Source of the DNA: Durusdinium trenchii
Taxonomy: Eukaryota > Sar > Dinophyceae > Suessiales > Symbiodiniaceae
Assembly: GCA_963970005.1 (NCBI GenBank)
Contig: CAXAMN010003936.1
Span: 218,710-282,709 of the forward strand
Reading direction: 5' to 3'
DNA: 64,000 nt
Part shown: positions 10,601 through 19,880 of the stretch, piece after piece
How positions within the stretch are numbered: position 1 is the stretch's first letter
Layout: the number at the start of each line of letters is the position of its first letter
The notes under the pieces: generated by a model
Database searches by the model: none
What the model was told of the DNA's origin: nothing
Seen by the model: only the letters and a program-made list of their open reading frames with translations
Program-made: the position numbers and the translations under genes

Positions 10601-12423
10601 CCCTGTCTTGAAGGTAGGCGGATCTCTAGCGCCTGTACCCGCGAAGTAAAGCCGCCTGGCTTTCCAACAGGTCTGCTAAGACCGTGGGATTGGGCCCCTG
10701 CCGCGCAGATGGAGCAGAAGTGTCAGGAACCTCAGGTCTGTCAGGCTCAACTCTTGCTACTCAAGCCATCCTGCGCCTTGTCGATCGACTGCCTCACTAC
10801 CATCGTCAGCTTCTCGTCGCCATCTTGGCCGAGAGCCCAGGCAGTTTCGGATGTAGTCTGGGCTCCCTACGCCTCCACGACGTCGCTTGCATCCTGCCGC
10901 AGCCAGGAGGTCGGCCCAAGTCCCATAGGTCGAGCCATCGTGCTGCTTCTGTAGCGACAAAACCACGTAGTCCTTGCGGAGATGGAAAGGACTGGTCTGG
11001 CACAATGCCATGTTGAAGATCGTTGCGGAGGAATCGCCATGCCTTGCCATCCAAATTGGGCACCTGCAAGTCTATTCCACTTTGAATAATTTGAAGTCAC
11101 AGCGAATGCCTTCAGAAGCCCTTGTCTTCGGGGGAGCAACTCGTCTTCGTGGCATTCGTCTTCGGAATTCGTCTACTCGGGGGAGCAATTCGGCTTCGTT
11201 GAGCGAATTTGCAAAGTGCGTCTGTGGAATTCGTCTTCGTCTGTTTGTGGTAAAGTGATACCCGCGCAGTGGGGTCAATCTACCTTTCAACTCCTTCATT
11301 TGCTTTTTGGCTCTTTTGAACTTAATTCCGAGGTTTATTGTTGCGGTTCGGTCTATCGTTGCTGGACAGGAACATATCCGCCAACAGTTTTAGTTTGGGG
11401 GAGCGCTTTAGCTGTATTTATCACATTAAATCACATTAATATACATTATATAATCAAAAAGGCCGAACACTTGGCAACTTGCCCCAGGAAAATGAATAGT
11501 TTATGGAACCCTGGCACCACCAGTCTGTGGTTAAATGAACTCCAGGGCTCATAATGTTGAAGTCCATGTCGCGTCTGAGCTTGGCGATGGCGCTATGGGG
11601 AGCATCTGCACGCGTAATGGCATTGGTGGCCTCGAGATCTGACTGTCGACCTCACCTTGTCATCTCTATTCGTCTAGTCTATCCCCTACAGTGTCACCAT
11701 GAGTCTGGACCATGAGGAAGCCATGAGCCCCTCGCCAAGCCTTCTAACCGGTTAAGATACCCGTGCCACGGCCAGCACCAGCCTCCTTCATCTTGCAACA
11801 GTCCGCCTTGATCAGGGAGTCGTCCACCGACGCCAGCCCGGTGGTGGTGCTCTCCGCCAAGACCACGAGACCCTCTGCCAAGCTGTCGACACCTTTCATG
11901 AAGACCTCCACCTTCTTGAAGATGTCCTGGCTGTGTCCCCCGAATCCGTCATGACGAAGTCAACACACAACCATGAGCGGGCAGTACAGGCACTCACTTC
12001 TTGACCTCAAAGCTGACACTACATGAAACTACTTACTTTTCCTGCTTAAGTTCCTTCATCCCATTTAAGATATCGTTGAGGCACACAGTTTCAGAATTCT
12101 CCCAGCCAGCCGAGCCCTCTGAATACCCTCCACCCTCCCAGCCAGCCTGGAGCGTCACGTCGAAGGAGATGAAGTCTTTGACGATGCCCTCGAAGACGGG
12201 ATCCACCGGCTCTCCCGCGAAGAAGCGCTCCTCGTGCTCGTCACGTAAGCTGAGCTTGGCTCATGAGCTCAGATTTGGATTCTAGTCTGGGGTATGAGTA
12301 TGACATGTATGAGTTGGGCATCTTTGTGAGGAATTTATATGATGTTTTATTTGGGCATCCTGGCCTTGAGTACCTTCCACTCCATCGTGACGGCTGAGAT
12401 TTGCTCTCCATCCATGGCCGGTG
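2653..12423 (-). CDS. BAR-UBA-clathrin-box protein, multi-exon gene
   Basis: Twelve exons can be chained on the minus strand: 12374-12423, 12037-12236, 11783-11930, 11541-11642, 5938-6072, 5582-5690, 5019-5188, 4418-4527, 4081-4270, 3784-3825, 3292-3470 and 2653-2968 (TAG stop). Reading phase agrees at every junction and the product is about 580 residues. In order it shows a short N-terminal segment, a three-helix BAR domain, a UBA domain, a basic coiled region and a tail with three clathrin-box-like DLLD motifs. BAR domains bend membranes, UBA domains bind ubiquitin and DLLDL motifs bind clathrin. The inferred role is an endocytic or trafficking adaptor at cargo-bearing membranes. Donors are mainly GT, with GC at 11782 and 4080 and GA at 3783. 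The 5' end is not fixed; candidate upstream exons are listed separately. Confidence 0.72.
3292..3470 (-). CDS. basic coiled-coil exon (BAR-UBA gene)
   Basis: After the acceptor CCGCAG/GAGCAGG the frame reads a highly charged run of Arg, Gln and Glu (KERRRAQQARRREEEERRQR), then a Ser/Pro linker. The donor is CG/GTGCC at 3291-3290. The preceding intron carries the same bases AG/GAGCAGG at both ends, so the exact cut could slide without changing the protein. The segment probably forms a single long helix linking the UBA domain to the clathrin-binding tail. Confidence 0.65.
3784..4270 (-). CDS. UBA domain encoded across an intron (BAR-UBA gene)
   Basis: Exons 4081-4270 and 3784-3825 together encode a UBA-like fold. 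Helix 1 and its loop read LSSLLSQGFEEGPARQAL (the GF position of the family's MGF loop), followed by KFKNDTQ, and the second exon continues AALDFLIGGG. The join is CAG/GCAGC on both sides. The donor is therefore GC, and the intron is flanked by a short direct repeat typical of dinoflagellate introns. The segment before it is a Ser/Pro/Asp-rich linker. UBA domains bind ubiquitin, which suggests recognition of ubiquitylated cargo. Confidence 0.7.
4418..4527 (-). CDS. acidic helical linker exon after the BAR domain
   Basis: This exon is entered after CCCGCAG/GTGG, and its donor AATAA/GTCACG ends the frame two bases into a codon. It codes for 36 residues of an acidic amphipathic helix (QEAEEMGPEETEVVTDF, then ARLIEKLAKDNKN). 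It follows the BAR domain and precedes the Ser/Pro linker to the UBA domain. Phase is correct on both sides. Confidence 0.65.
4619..4650. repeat. TAGA microsatellite in a BAR-gene intron
   Basis: About seven and a half tandem ATAG units lie between exons 5019-5188 and 4418-4527. Confidence 0.9.
5019..6072 (-). CDS. BAR domain, second half (three exons)
   Basis: Exons 5938-6072, 5582-5690 and 5019-5188 encode the second and third helices of a BAR domain. Diagnostic features, in order, are RNNRTMKSNLEKRRRRLLEY (the basic KRxxKLxDY helix), LESAKLAFHEVDKHIFEWL, then YILEDQR-DILDSCLQTLKYL. The last part matches the BAR pattern of a Leu-Pro-like turn followed by R and a long helix. Junction phases are 0, 1 (Arg split C/GA) and 0. 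The donors are TGT/GTGAAA, CAGC/GTTTTC and GCA/GTGGGC. The Arg/Lys cluster should lie on the lipid-binding concave face. Confidence 0.72.
6073..8640. other. interior of the 5.5 kb BAR-gene intron, left part
   Basis: This AT-richer stretch has no supported exon. One minus frame at 7306-7587 looks weakly protein-like (ADLIAAFTQVECNRPWAAW) but lacks splice support. A short TC run lies at 7338-7356. Confidence 0.4.
8662..9181 (+). CDS. transposon-like ORF inside the BAR-gene intron
   Basis: A plus-strand frame is open from about 8662 to a TGA at 9179-9181. It reads through CGKGNFKKYRTTLSRTDNFL, MKRPTREALAMLEAHGLYL and KTVREKLPEL-like helices to a basic C-terminus (GQRAVKRFAN). Its first ATG is at 8777. 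That ATG overlaps the TGA of another open frame (8505-8780), so a frameshift may separate an older upstream part. It is intact compared with its surroundings and lies antisense to the host gene, followed by AT-rich DNA. I infer a mobile-element product or a domesticated remnant. I do not recognise the family, and no terminal repeats were found. Confidence 0.4.
9601..10011 (-). pseudogene. Lys/Glu/Arg-rich coding fragment with frameshift, nested in BAR intron
   Basis: The minus strand reads a helical, charged sequence in pieces. QRLAEEKRAAKEAKTAQKK (near 9950) is followed after a change of frame by EAAAKAAEKNQRRREAR and DDSDPEAGR (near 9870-9795). AEKLAKERARRRASYAEEK and HFERMTQ then lead to a TGA at 9601-9603. 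The second change could be an intron (acceptor GTGCGCAG/GCTCAAG). The first leaves two TAG codons and only about 28 bases, too short for an ordinary intron. It may be a decayed or retroposed gene copy on the same strand as its host. No family is assigned. Confidence 0.4.
10020..11540. other. intron interior with overlapping GC-rich open frames
   Basis: Several GC-rich frames overlap on the minus strand (for example 10757-11069, containing DGKAWRFLRNDLQHGIV), but no frame is favoured by splice sites. A 10-30 base motif of the type CTTCGTCT.GAATTCGTCT recurs at 11120-11240. No gene is supported. Confidence 0.3.
11541..12236 (-). CDS. BAR domain, first half, and preceding segment (three exons)
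   Basis: Exon 12037-12236 encodes RFFAGEPVDPVFEGIVKDFI and a Gly/Ser stretch, and ends at the textbook donor GAAAA/GTAAGT. Exons 11783-11930 and 11541-11642 encode the first BAR helix (DIFKKVEVFMKGVDSLAEGL, then SAIAKLRRDMDFNIMSPG). Phase agrees at each join, and the last codon (Gly, phase 0) fits the exon at 6072. The GC donor GAG/GCTGG at 11782 is non-canonical. Within the first exon a 12-base motif (GCTGGCTGGGAG) occurs twice, 36 bases apart and in frame, giving a small duplicated Ala-Gly-Trp-Glu. Confidence 0.7.
12374..12423 (-). CDS. short exon upstream of the BAR domain
   Basis: Sixteen full codons (PAMDGEQISAVTMEWK) are bounded by GTGAG/CACCGG and a GT donor (TGGAAG/GTACTC). The phase fits the next exon at 12236 (GACGAG/CACGAG). 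The peptide is unremarkable; support comes from splice sites and phase only. Confidence 0.45.
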
Positions 12424-13141
12424 CTCACCGGCACCGCGGTGCCGGAAATGGATCGAGAGGAAGCAGGGGGGAAGAATCGACTTGCAGCGGGGAGAGCATG
12501 AAAGCAGCTGTAGAGCATGGAGAATGGAGGAATGAGGTGTGCAACTTGCAATGGCCGTCTTGTTGGAATGTCTTTGACCTGAAAATTGGTCTTCTTTGAC
12601 CTCCCATCATTGAGCCAAAGGATACAATGCAAACTAGAAACCGGAAGCGGTCATCTTCCGCAAGACTGAGCCCTGTGAAACTTCTCTGCGGCAAAGTAGC
12701 GGACAGTATTCAAGTCTCTTTGGTGAATTGCTGCTTGGGCTACAGTGCCAATCATCCGTGCAGATTTACCCTATAGTCGCTCATGTCAGGCATTCGTAGT
12801 CCTACCAGCCGGACTCTATGTCAAAAAAACCTTCAAAAAAAACACAGGATCTGTAAAACAGTTCTTCCATCTTTGGCTTCTCCGTTCCCATCTCTAACGT
12901 CCTCTGGCTCGGGCGGGCGAGTGGAGAGGACCGCAGTGTCTGACCTCGTGGAGAGGCGGCCAGTGGAGGGCATGCAAGCACCGCATGAAGCAGCAAATGG
13001 CGAAGTGTCCACCCACCTGGTCTTGGCAATGTTGACCTTACCTCCACACTCATCACAAAACAAAATCAAAACAAATAACATATTAAGCCTTGCCAAGCCT
13101 TTAAATACTACGTTGCCCTGCCGGTCTCCACCCGTCCGTTC

Positions 13142-13208
13142 CTTTTCCGAGGCACATCTCGATCTCCCCCAGCGCCAGCGGCTTCCTCACCAGGTCGGGG
13201 CTCTCGGC
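13142..13208 (-). CDS. candidate N-terminal exon of the BAR-UBA gene
   Basis: After the acceptor CTCCGCAG/GCC the frame reads AESPDLVRKPLALGEIEMCL, then a possible GA donor (GGAAAAG/GAACGG). The codon choice looks coding, but the joins to neighbours are not settled. A further candidate stretch lies at 12830-13030 (containing AKTRWVDTSPFAASCGACM). Membership in the BAR gene is inferred from strand and position. Confidence 0.4.
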
Positions 13209-13257
13209 CTGCGGAGGAAGCGGAGGCCGCGTGGAATTCGGCGATGTGTATGAAATA

Positions 13258-13364
13258 TTACCCAGACACTCCATGGGACTGCCATATATGCCGATCAGTT
13301 GGGGTGGTGCCAGGGGGGTCAATTTAAGCATATATGGCAGTCCCATGGACTGTCTGGGTTATGA
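13258..13364. repeat. near-perfect inverted repeat (about 33-base arms)
   Basis: The arm beginning ATTACCCAGACACTCCATGG (13258) ends GCCATATATG (about 13290). It is mirrored by CATATATGGC...CCATGGACTGTCTGGG (about 13330-13362) with only two or three mismatches. The loop between is about 40 bases. The shape is that of a miniature inverted-repeat element or a very stable hairpin. It lies between candidate BAR-gene exons, so it would be intronic. Confidence 0.7.
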
Positions 13365-13547
13365 AATTACAAACCCAAAATTACGCCGGCATAGACCCCA
13401 GATAGCGGGTGTATAAGTATATTCTAGGGATCATTGACCATTCATTGAGGCATTTCATGCATGTTCGACACCACGCCTACCACAGCCACCTCCCAGATTC
13501 TGCGGAACCGACATAGGTTGATGGAGCGGGGTACACTCGAGGCGACT

Positions 13548-13736
13548 CACGCGATAATGACTCTGTTACCAGAGTGTGACAGGACATCTTCCAAAAAAGT
13601 AGAGTTGTCCTGTGCCTCCATGAGTAGTATTGCAAACTTACAAGCCCCCTTCAGATGCCCTCGAGCGTAGATTTCCTTGGCGAGGTCTCGGTGTTGATCG
13701 TCATTGCCGATCCCATGTTGTGGGCATATCCCCGCG
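13548..13736 (-). CDS. candidate exon, two competing frames
   Basis: Two frames look coding after the acceptor GAGAG/CTCGCGG. One reads RGYAHNMGSAMTINTETSPR and could end at a GA donor (CCAAG/GAAATC); its phase fits the start exon at 15289. The other runs further (EIYARGHLKGACKFAILLME, then DNSTFLEDVLSHSGN) and meets ATCGC/GTGAGT, a strong GT donor. I cannot decide between them. It could belong to the BAR-UBA gene. Confidence 0.35.
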
Positions 13737-15182
13737 AGCTCTCAATGTGAAGGCACCGTCTCTAGCAGTTTGGGCCATTGGCTTTTATCAACTGGAAAAA
13801 AGGACTTTACCTTCTGCCTTGCAGTACTTTTGCGCGGTTTCTGTGCGAGTTGTTCTCTTGAGAAGACCTATGTGGCAGGAAGTGTGGCAGGACACACTAC
13901 TTCAAGCCCATGTGAAGAGTCGAAAACACACAACTTGGTTTACTTCTCGTACTAAAAGCGGGCTAGCGTGTTTCACCCTTTGTTTTTTGCTGCTTCATAC
14001 ATTCTTTGTGACGCTACTGTGAGTCTCGTGCGCATTCTGATCATTGTTCAAAAGATGTCAATATATGCACGTATAACCCAGGGGCAAGCAAACCCTGTGA
14101 GTGCAGGTGGGGTCTTTGCGTGTCTGGTTTCTGGATCCAACCGGATTGAACGGAGCGGAATGCGGCGTCACTATCCACGCCAAGAGGTCCATCCGTTGGC
14201 GTCACGAGAGGTCAATCTCGGCCGGTTCCGACTGCCCGGCCTCCGCCTTTCTGTTAGGCATAACCCCCACCACATAAAGCAGGACTGCTGCAACTGTGGC
14301 CTCGACTCGTCATCGAACTCGGGACCATGAACCCCCCCTGGTCACATCATAGATGGCACCTCAACACCTTTTCCGTAGGAACACGTCGTGAACAACGCTC
14401 CAACACGGAAGCACAGGGTCACCGGGTCTTAGCGGATCTGAATGGGTCGTTAGTGAGTCGGAGTGTACCATTGGGGATCGTTCGGAGATGAAGCGACTGC
14501 TCTAGGCCAGTTCAGCACTTCCGCTTTCGAAAGCATCTTTCAAGAACAAGGCCTCTGAAGCCCTGCCAAATAATGTGCAAATTATATCTGACGCCGCTGA
14601 CGCCTGTTAGATACCGATAGCCAGCCCAAAAGGGCGGCCAAAGATCCTAAGGCCGTTCAGATTGTCCCAAGCAATGCCAGGACGCAATGACGTAGAAGAT
14701 CTTGTGGCCTCTTAGAATTGCACATCGCTGTGGCCTCGGAGACAGCATGTTAGGACCCTGGAAGCTGCAGGGCTCTTGGGACTCCAGTGGGTGGGAGACT
14801 GTAAGGTTCTCTAGCTGGGAAAGCCGTGTGCACAATCCTGCGCCTAGTCAATGCAACCATGCATTGCAGAAGCTTGCGGAGCACGCCCAACGAGAAAACA
14901 AAGGCCAGTGCAGAATACCAACATCGACCCCAAAAGAGCTCCGAACCCCTCGAGGGCTCATCCTCAAGGTCTCTTCAGGACACAAAACCTCCGAAAACCC
15001 CTTGCAAGGACGAAAGGGTCTCTGCAGCTCGGCATCTCAAAGCGATGCCGCATCTTTCTGCAGTTTCCTTTTTGCCGCATCCTTTCGCATCTACTGAACT
15101 GCCTCCCTGCGCCCCCCTGTACAGTGATATAATGGGTGGGTTGGCCTGAAATGGCCAAGTCGAAATTCCAAAACCTGCCTAC

Positions 15183-15289
15183 ATAAGGTCGCCTTCCCAC
15201 CACCGGGCCGGGACCAGTGTGAGAACTGGCTGGCCGGACTCGTCGTCGCTGCTGCTTTCGAGTGGTGAAGCGCTGGGTGATGCATCCAT
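15183..15289 (-). CDS. candidate first coding exon with ATG
   Basis: An ATG at 15289 opens 35 codons beginning MDASPSASPLESSSDDE and continuing VLTLVPARWWEGDL. It meets a GT donor (CTTAT/GTAGGC) two bases into a codon. A Ser/Asp/Glu-rich start is usual for a disordered N-terminus. It is the first convincing Met-initiated exon upstream of the BAR-UBA gene, so I propose it as that gene's first coding exon, but the join to 13736 is only phase-compatible. Confidence 0.4.
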
Positions 15290-17840
15290 CTTGACAAATC
15301 AAGATCCATGACCTTGAGCCCTGGATCCCTGCGGCCATTGCACTCGGCCGGCCCCTGCCTTTTGGCCTCCGAACGTCGCAAACACACCAGGATCAATGCA
15401 TCTACTCTTGGTGTGCGTGTGCACTGGCATCCTCTGCTTGTCATCACAGGAACCCCGTCGAATGATTGCGGCAACTGACTGCGCTCACCCCAGTCTAAAC
15501 GCTTGGTATCACGAGCGTGCCCTGACACGAAATTCATGGAAAATCATGGAAGTGGATCCCTAAAGTGCGCAGGTGGTGCTGTAGGAGTCTGATGAAAGTT
15601 CTTATATATGACGCGGGGTGGTCGTTGGGTGTGGGGTTCCCGGAATCGATGCAGGACAAGGACCAGGAAAGGGACCAATGGACCAGGGGACCTACTCAGG
15701 ATTATGTTTGTTTTGATCCCGTTCTTTGTTTCTTTTGATCTAGATGCTGCAAAGAATGGCCTTGGGGTCTCCTGTTGCGAGCATTCCCATTTCAAGCAGC
15801 TTGCTGGCCCAAAGGTTCGCCCTTTCTCATCTACTAGAACTATCATACCGCTTCGTTTGTCTTCTGGCATGTGAGGTGGTAAAGTCCAACACTGAACACA
15901 GCTGCTGCAAATCGTGGCAGAAGAACAAGACTGTACCTGTGGGGCTCTGTGGAGCCTTTTTGGGTGCGCTGAGGTTCATCGCAAAAGTAATGACATGAAC
16001 TGCCACCCCTGCCCTTAGCACAGAGCCGCATCACAGCCACGACATCTCGATTCCGCTTTTGACTGCCGCCCGGCCAAACTGGTCAGAGCATCAAGAAGGC
16101 AGTGGCTTTCTCAGTGAAGGGCCAGGAGGCATCCCTGGTCCACCTGAATTGCTGCAAGCAGCTGAGCAGCTCAGAGCAGCTCTAGACAGAACTCTCAATA
16201 GAACTGTGTGTGAGGTCACATGTGAGAGTACATGCTTTGAGAACTTCTCATGCAGTCTGATGGATCCATGAAGACATGTACAGTAGGATTGTCATGCTTT
16301 GACCATGCAACTTACTGCTTGTCCTGTTTGGCCATGACACCCTCCCAGCTCGGATGATGGAAAAGCTCTGGCTTTGGCCGTCACAGGACCGAAAAAGCAG
16401 ATCCAAAAGATGGGCGTAGTCCAAGCGACTCATGGTCCGACTTGGTTGTGAATGGGGTAGAATTCACCGTAGAACCACTGACTGACTGACTGACTGACTG
16501 AGGTTCCTATTCAATTCATGTCATTCTCATTTGGGTTTCTTTGTGTGTCACCTGAGAAAATCAACAATACTGTATGCCCTTCTGATTTCCTTTGGCTTTC
16601 GTTCCTTCGGTTGACAGAGGAAGTCAAAGGACACTGTAGACGAAGGTTTCCTCCTTGAAGGCAGTTCCTGGACCCACTTTGAAATGGAAGAGTGTGGGAT
16701 GATGGATGATGGGGCTCTCAAAGAATCTTCGCTATCGTCTTGGCACTGCAATCAAGGCACTCTCCACCCAAGTGATGGCAGGTCATGTGGCAAACAGGTA
16801 GGCCTTTCTCCGGCTCACCTGCCTCCACGTCCTTTGTACCTTGCGAAGTGCAAACACGGCGCTCCTCCTGCTTGAACTGCTTTGGAGGATTCCATGTGAA
16901 TCGTGGGGCGCCAGGCACAGGCTACAGAGGCCCCGGCTCACATGATCTGCTGACGCTAGGAAGGGCTCACCTGCCACAATTTGCATGCCGCATGAATGAC
17001 CAAAGTCGTCATTAGACAAGGTGCCAAAAAATCCCTGCCAATCAAAGAAGTCTCAGCCCCCAGAGAAAAAAGAAACACTTGTGCATCTTTTCGCTAGTGG
17101 TCCGAACTGCAAAGGGCACTTGCTGTTGCCACATTGCTTCAGTCTTTCAAGCGTTCCAGCACATCAACCCTCCAGCCTTGGTAAGGAGGAAAAGCCAGTG
17201 CAGGATTCAAAGCAGCCTGGCACTAAGGATTCGGATCATGCGAAGCTTGGAGGCCTGGAACATCCTTGACTTTCACCTATAGCTTGAAAGCTTGCGCAAG
17301 TGAGTCATCCTGCTGAACAGACTGAACTCCCTGAGCGAGACCGCAGCCTCGCAAGCTACACCAGAGGCAGAATCCTCCTCGCCTGCATCGCAGCATTGGC
17401 GGCCAGACCGCTCCTGTGACCAAAATGAAGAAGAAGGAGAAAAAAAAATGGCCGAGACAGAGAGAGAGAGAGAGGTAGAGATAGAGAGTCGAAAGTTATC
17501 CGATTTCTTTCTATGGCCGCCACGGGATTCATGGACCTCAAAGACCCCACATGCTGGACGTGCTCGTCCTTTCCCGCGAGACCTGGAGACCTGTCGGGCA
17601 GTTTTAACAACCCCACTGGTCGTTTGACCAAGATTTGGGACCCAATGCGTCAATCTGGGGGGAGGACGGGGAGCATGGAATTCGTATGAATTCCCCAAAC
17701 GCATCACCATGAGGGGTGACATTTATACACCTGGAAGCCAGAAAGTTCTCCTTCGTTCTTTCTAGTGAAAGGCCAGAAAAGGAGGGAGTTTGGCAGGCTG
17801 TCTGCATTGGTTCTCTAGCACATTGTGGACTAACATCTTC
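15290..17840. other. stretch without a supported gene
   Basis: Open frames exist on both strands (15544-15870 minus, 15608-15874 plus, 16059-16271 plus), but none has splice or family support. Short repeats present are (ACTG)n at 16482-16500 and (GA)n at 17457-17486. Confidence 0.3.
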
Positions 17841-17848
17841 ATCCTCTC

Positions 17849-17922
17849 CTGTAGGCTGCCTCATACAGAGTCTTCTCCGCCTCCACGGCAGACTTCACGG
17901 CTTGTGCCACCTTCTCGTGGCG
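17849..17922 (-). CDS. orphan helical exon
   Basis: The minus frame reads LRHEKVAQAVKSAVEAEKTL, then YEAAY, an amphipathic helix. It ends at CTACAG/GAGAGG, a possible GA donor, before an in-frame TGA. No neighbouring exon could be joined. Family unknown. Confidence 0.4.
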
Positions 17923-18447
17923 CAAGGATGCCCAGGGCGGAGGTCATTCGGTCACGAGTCACCACAGTTCGCGATGGTGAAAGGACACCCAGACTCTCTG
18001 CACACCTAGATGACCTACACCGCGATTTCTAGTGGTCTTCAATCCACACCCGGTCGCCAGCGAGGGGGGTTGGCCTGAAACCGAAGCACACGGCACTGGT
18101 GTGGCTGATGGTGAAGATAGTCCTGCAGGACCTTTACGCGATGTTGCCTGGCAAGTTCAGTGGCAAAGTCTGCTGAGCCTTCAACACATGAGAACTGTCC
18201 GGCATGATTTTCAGATGGGTGCTCTCCTAGATCTTTTGGATCTCCTTCATTGCAAAATGTGAAATGTGTACCCGTCTCCATCCACCTGGCTGATGCATAT
18301 TTCAACTTCAATCCTGACTTCGTCTCGACCTTCGAGCAGCTATCCCACCCCTCACGTATCTATGTCGCGTTGGGTCCCCATGGGCACCTCTCCAATCTGG
18401 ACATCGCAGGGTGTCGCTCCGGAAGGGGCAATGAAGGACAAAGCTCC

Positions 18448-18690
18448 TCAACCTGAGGGCCATCCACGCGCGGTGTTTTCGCAAAAAAGGCGCGCGCGCA
18501 CCGGTCTGAGGAGCCTGGTATGTTCACCGCACGGTTTACGTGGAGTTTCGAGTGAAGCGAAGTGGTCTAGAAAGGCTCCTGCCCTTGTCGCAAGTAGCAG
18601 GGCCCGGGTTCCTGTAGTCCCTTCCTCATCGACTGCTTCGTTGGCCCAAGCAACTTGCATGCTATCCACCGACCAGGAGAAAGTCCAGTG
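18448..18690 (-). CDS. orphan open frame, weakly coding
   Basis: About 80 codons are open on the minus strand, with a plausible mixed composition (SVDSMQVAWANEAVDEEG, then LLLATRAGAFLDHFASLET). The plus strand is also open here (18266-18691), so strand choice rests on agreement with neighbouring minus-strand exons. Unknown product. Confidence 0.25.
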   Translation of the reverse strand, partial: HWTFSWSVDSMQVAWANEAVDEEGTTGTRALLLATRAGAFLDHFASLETPRKPCGEHTRLLRPVRARLFCENTARGWPSG

Positions 18691-19880
18691 AGGTGTATTA
18701 AAGAAAGAGAAAGAACTTTGTAACAAGGGATGATTGGGGAGAAAAAGATCGAGAGGCGAACAGTCTGATAAATAGATAGTTCCAGCTGGGCCGTCTAGTG
18801 TAAATCTGATTGCGCGTCTCCTACATAAGGGTGGGTCATACGGGGAGCCCAAACGATTGCCACTTATAAGACTGTAAAATCCAAAAATCAAAAGCTGCCC
18901 TTGGAGCTGGCTTGTTGGACCCTAGCAGTCAATCATTGACCATCTTGACCTTCGTCCACCTCTTTCCTAAGGAAATGAGCCGAGATCAATGAACCATGGT
19001 CAACCATGCCGCCCGGGCAAGCACCCCGCTTAGCCAGGCCTTGCTCTGTAGCCACGAGGATGCGTTTGCCACTGCCTCTAGGCTGGCCTCCCACAAGGCA
19101 ACTGTCACTAGTGAGGAGCCTGTTCACTTTTGGCAAGACTGTATTAGAGTCAGCGTTGGAAAGGAGGGCATCAACGTGGTTGAATCAAACATCTCTAAAC
19201 ACCCCAAAACTATGGCACTACATCTCCAAATGGTGTCCATGATGCCTCTTCCGATGCTGTGCAAATTCAGGTTTCCTGATAGTCTGTGATATTTGCTACA
19301 ATTTCCAACTAGTGCGACACTAGAATCAACTACAACCAAAATTAGCAATGAGCACTGGACTTCTCCGACACTCTGGGTTACCTTGCCTGCACCACTCCCT
19401 GCAGTGCCACCCAAAAAGAACACGGCCACCGACCCGCACGCAACCGTTCCCTTTTTGTCCGAGCGCAGGCCGGACCCGTGGCTCTATCCACGAAACCTTT
19501 TTCCAGTGTACGGTCTATCTTTTTTTTTTTACCACCGCGGTCTGGTGCGCATGGCGCGCACCGGGCGCGAGCGGCCGCCGAGAGTCTTTGGAGGTCCTGG
19601 TCCCTTTGCAGGGCCGGGGCCGCGAACTGCAGCGCTTGAGAGGCGTGGCTCGGCCTCTGACGGTCCATGAGCTTCTGCCTGGGCGGCAACGTCGGAAAGG
19701 ACCTGTCCGAAAGGTCGGAAACCCATCGCCTTCTAACACAGGAAGTGGCACAAGAGTGCCCTTGAGGTGGTTTTTATGGATATCTTCCTTCAACCATCGG
19801 CTTATTTCATGGCTTTGGATATGAGAGGCATCTTTTCACCACCACCAGCGGCAGGGCCCCAATATCCCCACCCCCATGAT

